Shown here piece by piece: positions 26,601-34,611 of a stretch of 64,000 nt of DNA. The DNA lies in NCBI GenBank assembly GCA_030715195.1, contig JAUYVI010000004.1, forward strand, positions 1-64,000. Reading direction: 5' to 3'. The translations under genes were made by a program, and so were the position numbers. Position 1 is the first letter of the stretch; each line of letters begins with the position of its first letter. The notes under the pieces were generated by a model. The model did not search any database and was not told the DNA's origin. It saw only the letters and a program-made list of their open reading frames with translations. The stretch comes from Dongia sedimenti (GTDB lineage Bacteria > Pseudomonadota > Alphaproteobacteria > Dongiales > Dongiaceae).

Positions 26601-27036
26601 TCCAGGTGAGCCAGGCAGAGTTTCGATCCTCTACTCTTACACTTAAAGAGAATCTCTAGAGAGAGGTAGATGAGGTAGATGGGCGGTGAATCATCGTAAT
26701 CCCCGGTCTCCGTCTTTCTTGCCCGCTTTGCATGCGGATGGAATCCGAGACGGGTGGGCGTCGAATCAAAGGATAAGACCGGGAGAATCCGCAGCCGCGT
26801 TGATGCCGAATAGCGGGGATAACCGGGATAAAGCGCGCCTGGAAACTATCCCCGTGATTCAGATGATCCATTGCGCCGGCGGTGCCGGGGGTTGATCCGG
26901 GAGATGGGCAATGCCATGACTGGGGACAAGTTGCCGCAGTGGATAAACCGGCCTGTTGTCCCCGGCCTGGTGGGGACTTATCCCGGACTTGTCCCCGGAC
27001 CGTTCCGGGGCTTTCCAACGAGCGATTGGGCGAGCG
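26601..27036. other. Predicted chromosomal replication origin (oriC)
   Basis: A 436-bp non-coding gap lies between hemE and the PEP-synthase regulator, the position of the origin in Caulobacter and Rickettsia. The hemE-proximal part is AT-rich (26641-26700 counts 25 G/C in 60), while the DNA around it is far richer in GC. The distal part has five GGATAA/TTATCC cores at 26771, 26817, 26826, 26941 and 26978. AGTGGATAA (26938-26946) matches the DnaA box TTATCCACA at 8 of 9 positions on the other strand, and TGATCCATT (26864-26872) resembles the Caulobacter-type box. Six GANTC methylation sites fall in 26650-26860. Genes run outward on both sides. Confidence 0.75.
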
Positions 27037-27879
27037 ATGCCGACCGGCTTTCACATCCATCTGGTCTCCGATGCCACCGGCGAGACGCTGAACAGCATCA
27101 CCCGCGCGTGCCTGGTGCAGTTCGAGGACGTGACCGCGATCGAGCACAGCTGGACCCTGATTCGCACCACCGGCCAGATGCAAAAGGTGCTGCAGGGCAT
27201 CCAGCAGAATCCCGGGCTGGTGCTCTACACCATCGTCGATGACAAGCTGCGCAACCTGCTGGTCTCGAGCTGCCGCGATCTCGGCGTCACCTTGGTTCCC
27301 GTGCTGGACCCGGTGATGACGGCCTTGGCCGCGCATTTCGGCCAGACCGCCAAGGGCCTTTCCGGCCGCCAGCACATCATGGACCAGGGTTATTTTCACC
27401 GCATCGAGGCGATGGACTACGCCCTTTCCCATGACGACGGCCAGTCGGCCCGCAATTACGAGGCCGCCGACGTGATCCTGGTCGGGGTCAGCCGCTCCTC
27501 GAAGACCCCGACCTGCGTCTATCTCGCCAACCGCGGCATCAAGGCGGCCAATGTGCCGATCGTCCCCGGCTGTCCGCTGCCGGCCGAGCTCTTCACCATC
27601 AAGAATCCGATGGTGGTCGGTCTCACCAAGGATCCCGGCCAGCTGGTGCAGATCCGCAAGAACCGGCTGCAGATGCTCAACAGTGACGAGGAGTCCGATT
27701 ACGTGGACCTCAACGCCGTGCGCGAGGAGGTGGTCCAGGCCCGCCGCCTTTGTGCCGAGCACGGCTGGCACGTCCTCGACGTGACCCGCCGCTCGATCGA
27801 GGAGACCGCCGCCACGATCATCCAGCTGCTGCAGGAACACCGCGAAAAACGCGGCCTCGCCGCGGTGCGCGAAGCCTGA
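27037..27879 (+). CDS. PEP synthase / PPDK regulatory kinase-phosphorylase (DUF299)
   Basis: A 280-residue bifunctional ADP-dependent kinase and phosphate-dependent pyrophosphorylase that turns PEP synthase or pyruvate phosphate dikinase off and on. It begins FHIHLVSDATGETLNSI, has the P-loop VGVSRSSKTPTCVYLANRG, and ends with HVLDVTRRSIEETAATI, all family hallmarks. This family sits immediately right of the origin in Caulobacter. Start ATG 27037 matches family N-termini; in-frame sequence back to 26956 belongs to the origin gap. Confidence 0.95.
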   Translation: MPTGFHIHLVSDATGETLNSITRACLVQFEDVTAIEHSWTLIRTTGQMQKVLQGIQQNPGLVLYTIVDDKLRNLLVSSCRDLGVTLVPVLDPVMTALAAHFGQTAKGLSGRQHIMDQGYFHRIEAMDYALSHDDGQSARNYEAADVILVGVSRSSKTPTCVYLANRGIKAANVPIVPGCPLPAELFTIKNPMVVGLTKDPGQLVQIRKNRLQMLNSDEESDYVDLNAVREEVVQARRLCAEHGWHVLDVTRRSIEETAATIIQLLQEHREKRGLAAVREA

Positions 27880-27892
27880 CACGGGTTGCTTC

Positions 27893-28492
27893 GTGCCCGC
27901 GCCGCTCATCCTCGCCTCCGCCAGCACTGCGCGCGCGAACATGCTGCGGGCCGCGGGCGTCGAGATCGAGATCGTCCCGGCCCGGGTCGATGAATCCGAG
28001 CTGAAGCTTTCGCTGAAGAGCCAAGGCGCCGATGTGGAGACCGCGGCCATCTCGCTGGCGGAGCTGAAGGCGATTCAGGTCAGCCGCGGCCGCCCCGGCC
28101 GGCTGGTCCTCGGCGCGGACCAGATGCTGGATTGCGAGGGCGTCTGGTTCGACAAGCCGGAGGACCGCGCGGCGGCCAGGACCCAGCTCCTGGCCTTGCG
28201 CGACAAGACCCACCGTCTGACCAGCGCCGCCGTACTGGCACGGGACGGGCAGCGGGTTTGGCATCACGCCGCCGCCGCAAGACTCACCATGCGGCGCTTC
28301 ACAGAGGGCTTCCTGGAATTCTATCTTGAGCAGGCGGGAGAGACGGTCCTGAGCGCGGTGGGGGCCTATCAACTCGAAGGCTTAGGCGGGCAGATGTTCC
28401 GAAAGATCGACGGCGACTTCTTCACCATCCTCGGCCTGCCCTTGCTGCCCGTGCTCGACATCCTGCGTGAACAGAACGTGCTGCCCCGATGA
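27893..28492 (+). CDS. maf: Maf-family nucleotide pyrophosphatase
   Basis: A 199-residue Maf/YceF-type protein that hydrolyses non-canonical or methylated nucleoside triphosphates. Motifs are LILASASTARANML (the S-x-R-R-like first motif, here with an Ala replacing an Arg), VDESEL, VLGADQMLDCEG, and VGAYQLEGLGGQMFRKIDGD near the end. The start is GTG 27893, 13 bases after the previous stop. The stop overlaps aroE (ATGA). Confidence 0.93.
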   Translation: MPAPLILASASTARANMLRAAGVEIEIVPARVDESELKLSLKSQGADVETAAISLAELKAIQVSRGRPGRLVLGADQMLDCEGVWFDKPEDRAAARTQLLALRDKTHRLTSAAVLARDGQRVWHHAAAARLTMRRFTEGFLEFYLEQAGETVLSAVGAYQLEGLGGQMFRKIDGDFFTILGLPLLPVLDILREQNVLPR

Positions 28493-29385
28493 ACGACGAG
28501 GCCCTCACCGTCACCCGCACCCTCACCGGCAAATCGAAGATCGCCGGGGTGTTCGGCTATCCGGTCGATCACTCGCGCTCGCCGCGGCTGCACGGCTTTT
28601 GGCTGGCCCAGCACGGGATCGACGGTGCCTATGTGCCCTTCGCCACCCATCCGCGCGACCTGCCGCGGGCGGTCCGCGCCTTGCCAAGCCTCGGCTTTCG
28701 CGGCGGCAACGTGACGCTCCCGCACAAGGAGCCGGCGCTCGGCCTGGTCGATGAAGTGACCCGGGTGGCGCAGCGCATCGGCGCGGTGAACACGCTGGTG
28801 GTGCGCGAGGATGGCTCGATCCTCGGCGACAACACCGACGGGTTCGGCTTCCTCGCCAATCTCGAAGCGGCCCAAACCGGCTGGCAGCCCGACGCGGGAC
28901 CGGCGGTGCTGCTCGGTGCCGGCGGTGCCGCGCGGGCGATCGTCGTCGCGTTGCTGGAAGCCGGCGTGCCGGAGGTCCGGCTTGCCAACCGCACCCAGCG
29001 CCGCGCCGAGGAACTGGCCGAAGCGCTGGATGTCGCGCTCGGCGGCGACCTCGCCGGCCGCGTCAAGGTGGTCACCTGGCATCACCGCGATGCGGCCCTG
29101 GACGGTGCCGGCCTGCTGGTCAATTCGACCCAGCTCGGCCAGGCCGGTCAGCCGCCGCTCGACATGAACCTGGAGGCGCTGCCGCCGTCCGCGGTGGTCT
29201 ATGACATCGTTTACGTGCCGCTGGAGACGCCCTTGCTCGCAGCGGCGAAGGCGCGTGGCAATGCGACGGTGGACGGACTCGGCATGCTGCTGCACCAGGC
29301 TCGCCCCGGCTTCGCCGCCTGGTTCGGGGTCGAGCCCCAGATCACCCCGGCGCTGCGGGATTTCGTGCTGAAAGACATTCCGTGA
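28489..29385 (+). CDS. aroE: Shikimate 5-dehydrogenase
   Basis: AroE reduces 3-dehydroshikimate with NADPH in aromatic amino-acid synthesis. The 298-residue protein has GVFGYPVDHSRSPRLHGFW at the substrate site, the catalytic lysine in GGNVTLPHKEPAL, the DNTDGFGF motif, and the nucleotide loop VLLGAGGAARAIVVALLEAG with NRTQRRAEEL after it. Length and motifs are normal. It overlaps maf at its start and coaE at its end. Confidence 0.96.
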   Translation: MNDEALTVTRTLTGKSKIAGVFGYPVDHSRSPRLHGFWLAQHGIDGAYVPFATHPRDLPRAVRALPSLGFRGGNVTLPHKEPALGLVDEVTRVAQRIGAVNTLVVREDGSILGDNTDGFGFLANLEAAQTGWQPDAGPAVLLGAGGAARAIVVALLEAGVPEVRLANRTQRRAEELAEALDVALGGDLAGRVKVVTWHHRDAALDGAGLLVNSTQLGQAGQPPLDMNLEALPPSAVVYDIVYVPLETPLLAAAKARGNATVDGLGMLLHQARPGFAAWFGVEPQITPALRDFVLKDIP

Positions 29386-29972
29386 TTGTGGTCGGCCTGA
29401 CCGGCTCGATCGGCATGGGCAAATCCACCGCGGCTTCTGTGCTGCGGCAATTGGGGGTACCGGTGCATGACGCCGATGCCAGCGTCCATCGCCTGATGAA
29501 TCACGGCGGCGCCGCGGTCGGCTTCGTCGCGGCGGCCTTTCCCGGCACCGGGCTCAACGGGGCGATCGACCGCAAGGAGCTCGGCCGCCGCGTCTTCGCC
29601 GACCCGGCGAAGCTGAAGCGCCTGGAATCCATCCTGCATCCGATGGTGCGCGAACAGGAGCGGATCTTCCTCCGCACCTGCCGCGCGCTGCGGCGCCCGG
29701 TCGCCGTGCTCGACATTCCCCTGCTCTACGAGACCGGCGGCGAAAAGCGCTGCGATGCCGTGATCGTCGTGACCGCGCCCAAATTTCTCCAAGATCAGCG
29801 TGTATTGAAGCGCCCGGGCATGAGCCGGCAACGGCTCGACGAGATTCTGGAGAAGCAGATGCCGGATGCGGAAAAACGCCAGCATGCGGACTTCGTGGTG
29901 CCGACCGGCCTCGGCAAGCGCGCGTCTCGTGTCGTGCTTTCTCGCATCCTCAAGACGCTGAAACAGCGGTGA
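29382..29972 (+). CDS. coaE: Dephospho-CoA kinase
   Basis: CoaE makes the last step of coenzyme A synthesis. The 196-residue protein has the P-loop VVGLTGSIGMGKSTAASVL, the LGVPVHDADASVHRLM segment, the HPMVREQE region and the VAVLDIPLLYETGGEKRCDAVIVV motif. It starts with GTG at 29382, overlapping the aroE stop (GTGA), and its own stop overlaps the murI GTG in the same way. Confidence 0.96.
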   Translation: MIVVGLTGSIGMGKSTAASVLRQLGVPVHDADASVHRLMNHGGAAVGFVAAAFPGTGLNGAIDRKELGRRVFADPAKLKRLESILHPMVREQERIFLRTCRALRRPVAVLDIPLLYETGGEKRCDAVIVVTAPKFLQDQRVLKRPGMSRQRLDEILEKQMPDAEKRQHADFVVPTGLGKRASRVVLSRILKTLKQR

Positions 29973-30850
29973 TCGGCGTCTTCGACAGCGGCTACGGCGG
30001 CCTGACAGTCTTGGCCGCCTTGCATGCGCGCCTGCCGCGCCAGCGCTTTCTCTATCTCGGCGACAACGCGCATGCGCCTTACGGGCCGAAGAGCGGCGCC
30101 GAAATCCTGGCGCTGACCCAGGCCGGCGTCGAACGGCTATTCCACGTCGGCGCGCGCGTGGCCATCCTGGCCTGCAACACCGCGACCGCAGCGGCGATTC
30201 GGCCGCTGCAGCAGGCCTGGCTGCCGGTGCATTATCCCAACCGCCGCATCCTCGGCGTCATCGCGCCGATGATCGAGGAGATCGCCCAGACGCCCTGGCA
30301 TGCGACCGCCGGTCCGGACGAAAAACGGCGGCCGGTGGAAACAGTGGCGGTCTTCGCCACCCAGGCCACCGTCGAGAGCGGCTTCTATCCGCGCGAGATC
30401 GCCTTGCGCGCGCCGAACATCGCGGTGATCCAGCAGGCCTGCCCGGAGTTGGCCGGCATGATCGAAGCCGGGGCGCCGGAAGCGGCGCTGCGTGCGACCG
30501 TCGTGGGCCATGTCGGCGCGCTGCTGCAACGGCTCGGCCGGGCACCCGACAAGGCGGTGCTGGGCTGCACCCATTTTCCGCTGGTGGAAGCCTTGTTTCG
30601 CAACGCGCTGCCGCTCGAGACTCAGATCTTGAGTCAGCCGGCGCGGGTCGCCGCGGCGATGGTCGCCTACCTCTTCCGCCATCCCGAGATGAAGGATTTC
30701 GCGCCAGAGGTGGTCGAGCCGCTCTGCTTCACCACCGGCGACGCGGCAGCGGTTTCCGTGCTTGCCAGCCGATTCTATGGGCGGCATCTTCGATTCCAGA
30801 CGGTCGACTCGGGACCGCGGGAATCATCGGAGACTCTGCTCGATGCGTGA
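29969..30850 (+). CDS. murI: Glutamate racemase
   Basis: MurI makes D-glutamate for peptidoglycan. The 293-residue protein begins MIGVFDSGYGGLTVLAAL. The two catalytic cysteines are in ILACNTATAAA and VLGCTHFPLVE, and the DNAHAPYGPKS motif is intact. The start is GTG. Its placement between coaE and dnaQ is a variation on the Caulobacter order. Its last 8 bases overlap the dnaQ start. Confidence 0.95.
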   Translation: MIGVFDSGYGGLTVLAALHARLPRQRFLYLGDNAHAPYGPKSGAEILALTQAGVERLFHVGARVAILACNTATAAAIRPLQQAWLPVHYPNRRILGVIAPMIEEIAQTPWHATAGPDEKRRPVETVAVFATQATVESGFYPREIALRAPNIAVIQQACPELAGMIEAGAPEAALRATVVGHVGALLQRLGRAPDKAVLGCTHFPLVEALFRNALPLETQILSQPARVAAAMVAYLFRHPEMKDFAPEVVEPLCFTTGDAAAVSVLASRFYGRHLRFQTVDSGPRESSETLLDA

Positions 30851-31547
30851 GGTCGTCCTCGACACCGAAACCACCGGCTTCGACGCGGTCGGCGGCGACC
30901 GGCTGGTGGAAATCGGCTGCGTCGAGCTGATCAACCACGTGCCGACCAACCGGACCTTCTGGAAATACATCAATCCGGAACGCGACATGCCGCAGGCGGC
31001 GTTCCAGGTGCACGGGCTGTCGGCGGAATTTCTCTCCGACAAGCCGAAATTCGCCGAGGTCGCGGACGCGCTGCTGGAGTTCGTCGGGGATTCCCCGCTG
31101 ATCATCCACAATGCCGAGTTCGACATGAAGTTCATCAATGTCGAGCTCGAGCGCGCGGGCAAGCCCACCATTCCGTTCGCCCGGGCGATCGACACCGTGG
31201 CGATGGCGCGCAAGAAGTTCCCCGGCGCCCCCGCCAGCCTCGACGCGCTCTGCAAGCGCTTCAACATCGACAACTCGAACCGCACGTTGCACGGCGCGCT
31301 GCTCGACGCGCAATTGCTGGCCGATGTCTATCTGGAGCTGATGGGCGGCCGGCAGGCCGGCCTGGTCCTCACCGAGGAGATCACGGTCAGCGTCGATCTC
31401 GACTTCACCGGCGGAAGGCGCAGCGCCTCACCGGGCATCACGCTGCCGGTGCGGCCGCCCCGCCCCCATGCGCCGCTCCCCGAAGAACTGGCGCTGCATC
31501 AAGCCTTCGTCGCCAAGATCAGCAACGCGATCTGGCTCAAGGCTTAG
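30843..31547 (+). CDS. dnaQ: DNA polymerase III epsilon subunit (3'-5' exonuclease)
   Basis: DnaQ is the proofreading subunit of the replicative polymerase. The 234-residue protein starts with Exo I MREVVLDTETTGFD, has Exo II IIHNAEFDMKFIN, and Exo III-epsilon with HGALLDAQLLADVYLEL, so all DEDDh residues are present. The C-terminal linker and alpha-binding tail (PEELALHQAFVAKI) are present. ATG 30843 lies inside the end of murI; a longer in-frame reading is not needed. It is convergent with secB, with 8 bases between stops. Confidence 0.96.
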   Translation: MREVVLDTETTGFDAVGGDRLVEIGCVELINHVPTNRTFWKYINPERDMPQAAFQVHGLSAEFLSDKPKFAEVADALLEFVGDSPLIIHNAEFDMKFINVELERAGKPTIPFARAIDTVAMARKKFPGAPASLDALCKRFNIDNSNRTLHGALLDAQLLADVYLELMGGRQAGLVLTEEITVSVDLDFTGGRRSASPGITLPVRPPRPHAPLPEELALHQAFVAKISNAIWLKA

Positions 31548-31555
31548 GCCCTGTA

Positions 31556-32071
31556 CTAAGCCTTCGCGCCTTCGGTCGCCTGGGCGTCCTTGATCGCTTC
31601 CTGCAGGTCGGGCTGCCGGTCGCGATAGAGCTGCACGAAATCGACCGGGTTGATGTAGAGCGGCGGGAAGCCGCCGGCCTGCACTGCGGTCGCGATCAGC
31701 TGGCGCGAGAACGGAAACAGCAGCCGCGGCGCCTCGATCATGATCAGCGGCAGCATGTGCTCCTGCGGCACCTTGCCCAGGCGGAACACGCCGGCATATT
31801 CGCTCTCGACCACATAGATCGTGGTGTCGCCGATCTTCGCCTCGGCGGCCAGGAACAGCGAGACCTCGATATCCGGCGGGGTCATCGGCTTCACCCGCAC
31901 ATCGACCCGGATATAGCCGGTCGGCATCTCCTTCAGCGGCGCGAAACCGTTCGCCGCATTCGGGTTCTCAAAGGAGAAGTCCTTCAGATACTGATGCACG
32001 ACGGTCAGCGGAGCGGCCGCCTGCGCGGCGGCATCGGCGGCGTTGGGCTGGGTCGGACTCTGGTCGGCCAT
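31556..32071 (-). CDS. secB: Protein-export chaperone SecB
   Basis: SecB holds preproteins unfolded and hands them to SecA. The 171-residue protein has an Ala/Gln-rich N-terminal tail of about 20 residues, then VVHQYLKDFSFENPNA, the IYVVESEYAGVFRLG segment and the EAPRLLFPFSRQLIATAVQAGGFPPLYINPVDF block typical of SecB. ATG 32071 is chosen with GGGA upstream; a start 48 bases earlier has no support. It is divergent from the SDR gene. Confidence 0.97.
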   Translation of the reverse strand: MADQSPTQPNAADAAAQAAAPLTVVHQYLKDFSFENPNAANGFAPLKEMPTGYIRVDVRVKPMTPPDIEVSLFLAAEAKIGDTTIYVVESEYAGVFRLGKVPQEHMLPLIMIEAPRLLFPFSRQLIATAVQAGGFPPLYINPVDFVQLYRDRQPDLQEAIKDAQATEGAKA

Positions 32072-32246
32072 GGTTGTCCCTGAAATTGAGATCGCGATAT
32101 TTTCTGCCGGCCCTTGCACGGGGCGTCGGGCGAAGCATGTTCGGAATCGGCGCTCCCGCTACACCTTTCGATCGGGCTTGGCAACCATGCCGGGCCCAGG
32201 GGCGCGGTTTCCTGGGCTTAACCTTCTAAAATCAGAGGATATTGCA

Positions 32247-32939
32247 ATGGCGGATGCGAACCGGAGCGAACTTGCGGTCATCGTCGGCGCCGGATCCGGC
32301 CTATCGGCCAGCCTCGCCCGTACCTGCGCCGCCGGAGGCATGAACGTGGTCCTCGCGTCCCGCAATCCCGCCAAGCTCACCGATCTCGCCAAGGAGACCA
32401 AGGCCACCGCCATCGCCTGCGACGCGACCCGGCCCGCCGAGGTCAAAGCCCTGTTCGGCGACGTGGCCAAGCTGGGCGTGCCCGACCTGGTCGTCTTCAA
32501 CGCCGGCTATCGCACCCGCGGCCCGCTCCTCGAGCTCGACCCGGTCGAGGTGGAGAAGACCCTGATCTCCTCGGCCTTCGGCGGATTCCTGGTGGCGCAG
32601 GAAGCGGCGAAGCGGATGGTGCCGAAAGGAAAGGGCTCGATCTTCTTCACCGGCGCCTCGGCCAGCGTGAAGGGCTATGCCCTGTCCGCACCCTTCGCCA
32701 TGGCGAAGTTCGCGCTGCGCGGCCTGGCGCAAAGTCTCGCCCGCGAGCTGCAGCCCAAGGGCATCCATGTCGCGCATTTCGTGATCGACGGCGGCATAGC
32801 CAGTGCCGGCCGGACCTCCGAGGACGACAAGTGGCTCGACCCCGATGCGATCGCCCAGACCTACCTCGCGGTCCACCGCCAGCACCGCAGCGCCTGGAGC
32901 ACCGAGATGGAAGTGCGCCCCTGGGTGGAGAACTTCTAG
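32247..32939 (+). CDS. SDR-family protein with Tyr-to-Phe active-site change
   Basis: A 230-residue short-chain dehydrogenase/reductase fold protein. The nucleotide loop VIVGAGSGLSASLAR is near the N-terminus, with VVFNAGYRT (NAG motif) and IFFTGASASVKG (Ser). The catalytic motif is F150-AMA-K154 (SAPFAMAKFAL), where SDRs normally have Tyr-x-x-x-Lys. The frame is intact, GAGGA precedes ATG 32247, and the rest of the fold is normal, so this is a natural variant rather than decay. It may bind NADP(H) without standard reductase chemistry. Its stop overlaps the convergent acetyltransferase stop within a CTAG. Confidence 0.88.
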   Translation: MADANRSELAVIVGAGSGLSASLARTCAAGGMNVVLASRNPAKLTDLAKETKATAIACDATRPAEVKALFGDVAKLGVPDLVVFNAGYRTRGPLLELDPVEVEKTLISSAFGGFLVAQEAAKRMVPKGKGSIFFTGASASVKGYALSAPFAMAKFALRGLAQSLARELQPKGIHVAHFVIDGGIASAGRTSEDDKWLDPDAIAQTYLAVHRQHRSAWSTEMEVRPWVENF

Positions 32940-33457
32940 TTCGCTACAAAGTCGCTCGCCGGCAGCTCCAAATACACGCTGTCGACCCAGTTCTCGCCGA
33001 TCTTGAATGTCCGCTCGGCAAAGCCGGTGCGCCTGAAGCCGAGCCGCTCCAGCAGAGCCAGCGAGCGCTGGTTGTCCGGATCGACATCGGCGCGCACGCT
33101 GGTGAAGCGCAGCGTCTCGAAGCCATGGCGCAGCAGGGCGCCGACCGCTTCCCGCGCGACGCCCTGGCCCCAGACGTCGCGGTGAAACAGAAAGCCGATC
33201 TCGTTGCCCATCCAGAAGGCGACGCGGCCGACCAGGCGTCCGTCGCGCAACACGGCGAAATCATGCGCATCGCCGCGCGCCGTCGCGGCGACGCTTTCCG
33301 CGACCCAGGCCTCGGTTTCCGCAAGATCCACATGCGGCAGGCTCGACCAATAGCGCATGGTCTCGGCATCCGAGAGCATCGCGTGCAAGGCCGGCGCGTC
33401 GTAATTGGCCAGCCGCCGCAGGATGAGGCGCGGCGTCTCGATGATCGGCGGGGTCAT
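32936..33457 (-). CDS. GNAT-family N-acetyltransferase (RimJ-like)
   Basis: A 173-residue acetyl-CoA-dependent acetyltransferase. It begins IIETPRLILRRL, typical of the RimJ/RimL subgroup, and has the acetyl-CoA loop in DVWGQGVAREAVGALLRHGFE and the C-terminal NQRSLALLERLGFRRTG. The acceptor is unknown; subgroup members modify ribosomal protein N-termini or small amines. ATG 33457 overlaps the stop of the phosphatase upstream. Confidence 0.92.
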   Translation of the reverse strand: MTPPIIETPRLILRRLANYDAPALHAMLSDAETMRYWSSLPHVDLAETEAWVAESVAATARGDAHDFAVLRDGRLVGRVAFWMGNEIGFLFHRDVWGQGVAREAVGALLRHGFETLRFTSVRADVDPDNQRSLALLERLGFRRTGFAERTFKIGENWVDSVYLELPASDFVAN

Positions 33458-33996
33458 CCCCGGGTCAACGCATCGGTCGGATCGAACGGCACGACCTCGG
33501 CGTTCTTCACGTCGCGCCCAGTCAAGGTGCGGATGAAGCCCCAATGGCTGACCACGCCGACATGGCGCCAGTCGGCAAGCTGCGCCGCCTTCACCCGGAA
33601 ATCGGCGCAGCGGCGATGCACGGATTCCGGCTTCTCGTCCTCCGGCCACCAGATCTCGTCCATATGGCTGAAGTCCAGCCCCGGCCAGCGTTCGCGCAGC
33701 GCGCTGATCGGCGTGCCGATGTCGCAGCTCCAGCAGGCATGCTCATGCACGATCGGCTCGACCGCGACCGGGAGCTTAAGCTCTTCCGCGAGGATCGCCG
33801 CGGTCTCCAGGGCGCGGGTATAGGGGCTGGTGATCAGCCGGCGGATCGGGTGGCCGTCGTGCCGGATCTGCTCGGCCGCCCGGCGCACCTGCTCATGGCC
33901 GCGCGCGGTCAGTTTGGGATCGGCGATGCCGGGATCCTGGCGGGTGCGCTCGAAGACGACGTTGAACTCGGACTGACCGTGGCGGATCAGGATCAT
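33454..33996 (-). CDS. Histidine phosphatase (phosphoglycerate mutase-like)
   Basis: A 180-residue member of the histidine phosphatase superfamily. The phospho-accepting histidine is in MILIRHGQSEFN, a substrate arginine in ITSPYTRALETA, and the second histidine in VGVVSHWGFIRTL. The Trp-rich SHMDEIWWPEDEKPE region is distinctive. The substrate is unknown. It overlaps the acetyltransferase (ATGA) and fxsA, so all three form one leftward operon. Confidence 0.92.
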   Translation of the reverse strand: MILIRHGQSEFNVVFERTRQDPGIADPKLTARGHEQVRRAAEQIRHDGHPIRRLITSPYTRALETAAILAEELKLPVAVEPIVHEHACWSCDIGTPISALRERWPGLDFSHMDEIWWPEDEKPESVHRRCADFRVKAAQLADWRHVGVVSHWGFIRTLTGRDVKNAEVVPFDPTDALTRG

Positions 33997-34487
33997 TGGC
34001 CGGACGACCCATCCTTGAGCCGCGGCGGCGCGCTGTCCGGCAGGTCCGAATCCACCACGGAATACTCGCCCTCGATCACCCCGCCCCCTGGCCGCGGCTC
34101 CCCGCCGGCTCCGAATCCACGCCCGTAAATGTGCACGTCAAAATGCCCGGCGGCGCGGCGCAGCAGGTAATTGCGGGTCCAGGGCAGGAACAAAGCCAGC
34201 GCGATGATATCACTGATGAAACCGGGAATGGTCAGCAGGAAGCCGCCCAGGGCGAAGCAGGCGGCGTCGATCAGGGTGTGGCCTGGCTCCTCGCCGCGGG
34301 CCAGGGCCAGCCGCAGGTTCACCAGCGCGTTCATGCCGACCCGCTGCAGCACCATGATCCCGACGATCACCCCCGTCACCACCAAAGCCAGCATGGGAAT
34401 GACGCCGATCCAGGCGGAAACCAGGACAAAACCCGGAATTTCCAGGAAAGGCAGCAGAACGGCGGTCAAGGTCACGAAACGGGTCAT
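33993..34487 (-). CDS. fxsA: FxsA-family membrane protein
   Basis: A 164-residue FxsA protein, named for effects on phage F exclusion in E. coli; its cellular job is not known. It starts TRFVTLTAVLLPFLEIPGFVLVS, has GVIVGIMVLQRVGMNAL and the conserved CFALGGFLLTIPGFISDIIALALFLP block, and ends in a hydrophilic Gly/Pro-rich tail. ATG 34487 is used; a TTG at 34505 with AGGAAG close by would add 6 residues. Confidence 0.92.
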   Translation of the reverse strand: MTRFVTLTAVLLPFLEIPGFVLVSAWIGVIPMLALVVTGVIVGIMVLQRVGMNALVNLRLALARGEEPGHTLIDAACFALGGFLLTIPGFISDIIALALFLPWTRNYLLRRAAGHFDVHIYGRGFGAGGEPRPGGGVIEGEYSVVDSDLPDSAPPRLKDGSSGQ

Positions 34488-34611
34488 AGTTGTTGGCGGG
34501 GCCAAGGCTTCCTATGTAAAATGCAAATCAATGCTTTACTCTGTTCCGGAAGGGCGTTCCACCCGTCCGAAGCAAGGTTTCCAGTGAGATAGATAGGCAC
34601 CGAACCCCATC

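Noticed and set aside
26656-28050. Long minus-strand open frame (464 codons) across the origin gap and the PEP-synthase regulator
   Set aside because: It is antisense to well-identified genes, has no SD or domain, and arises because GC-rich codons leave few stops on the opposite strand.
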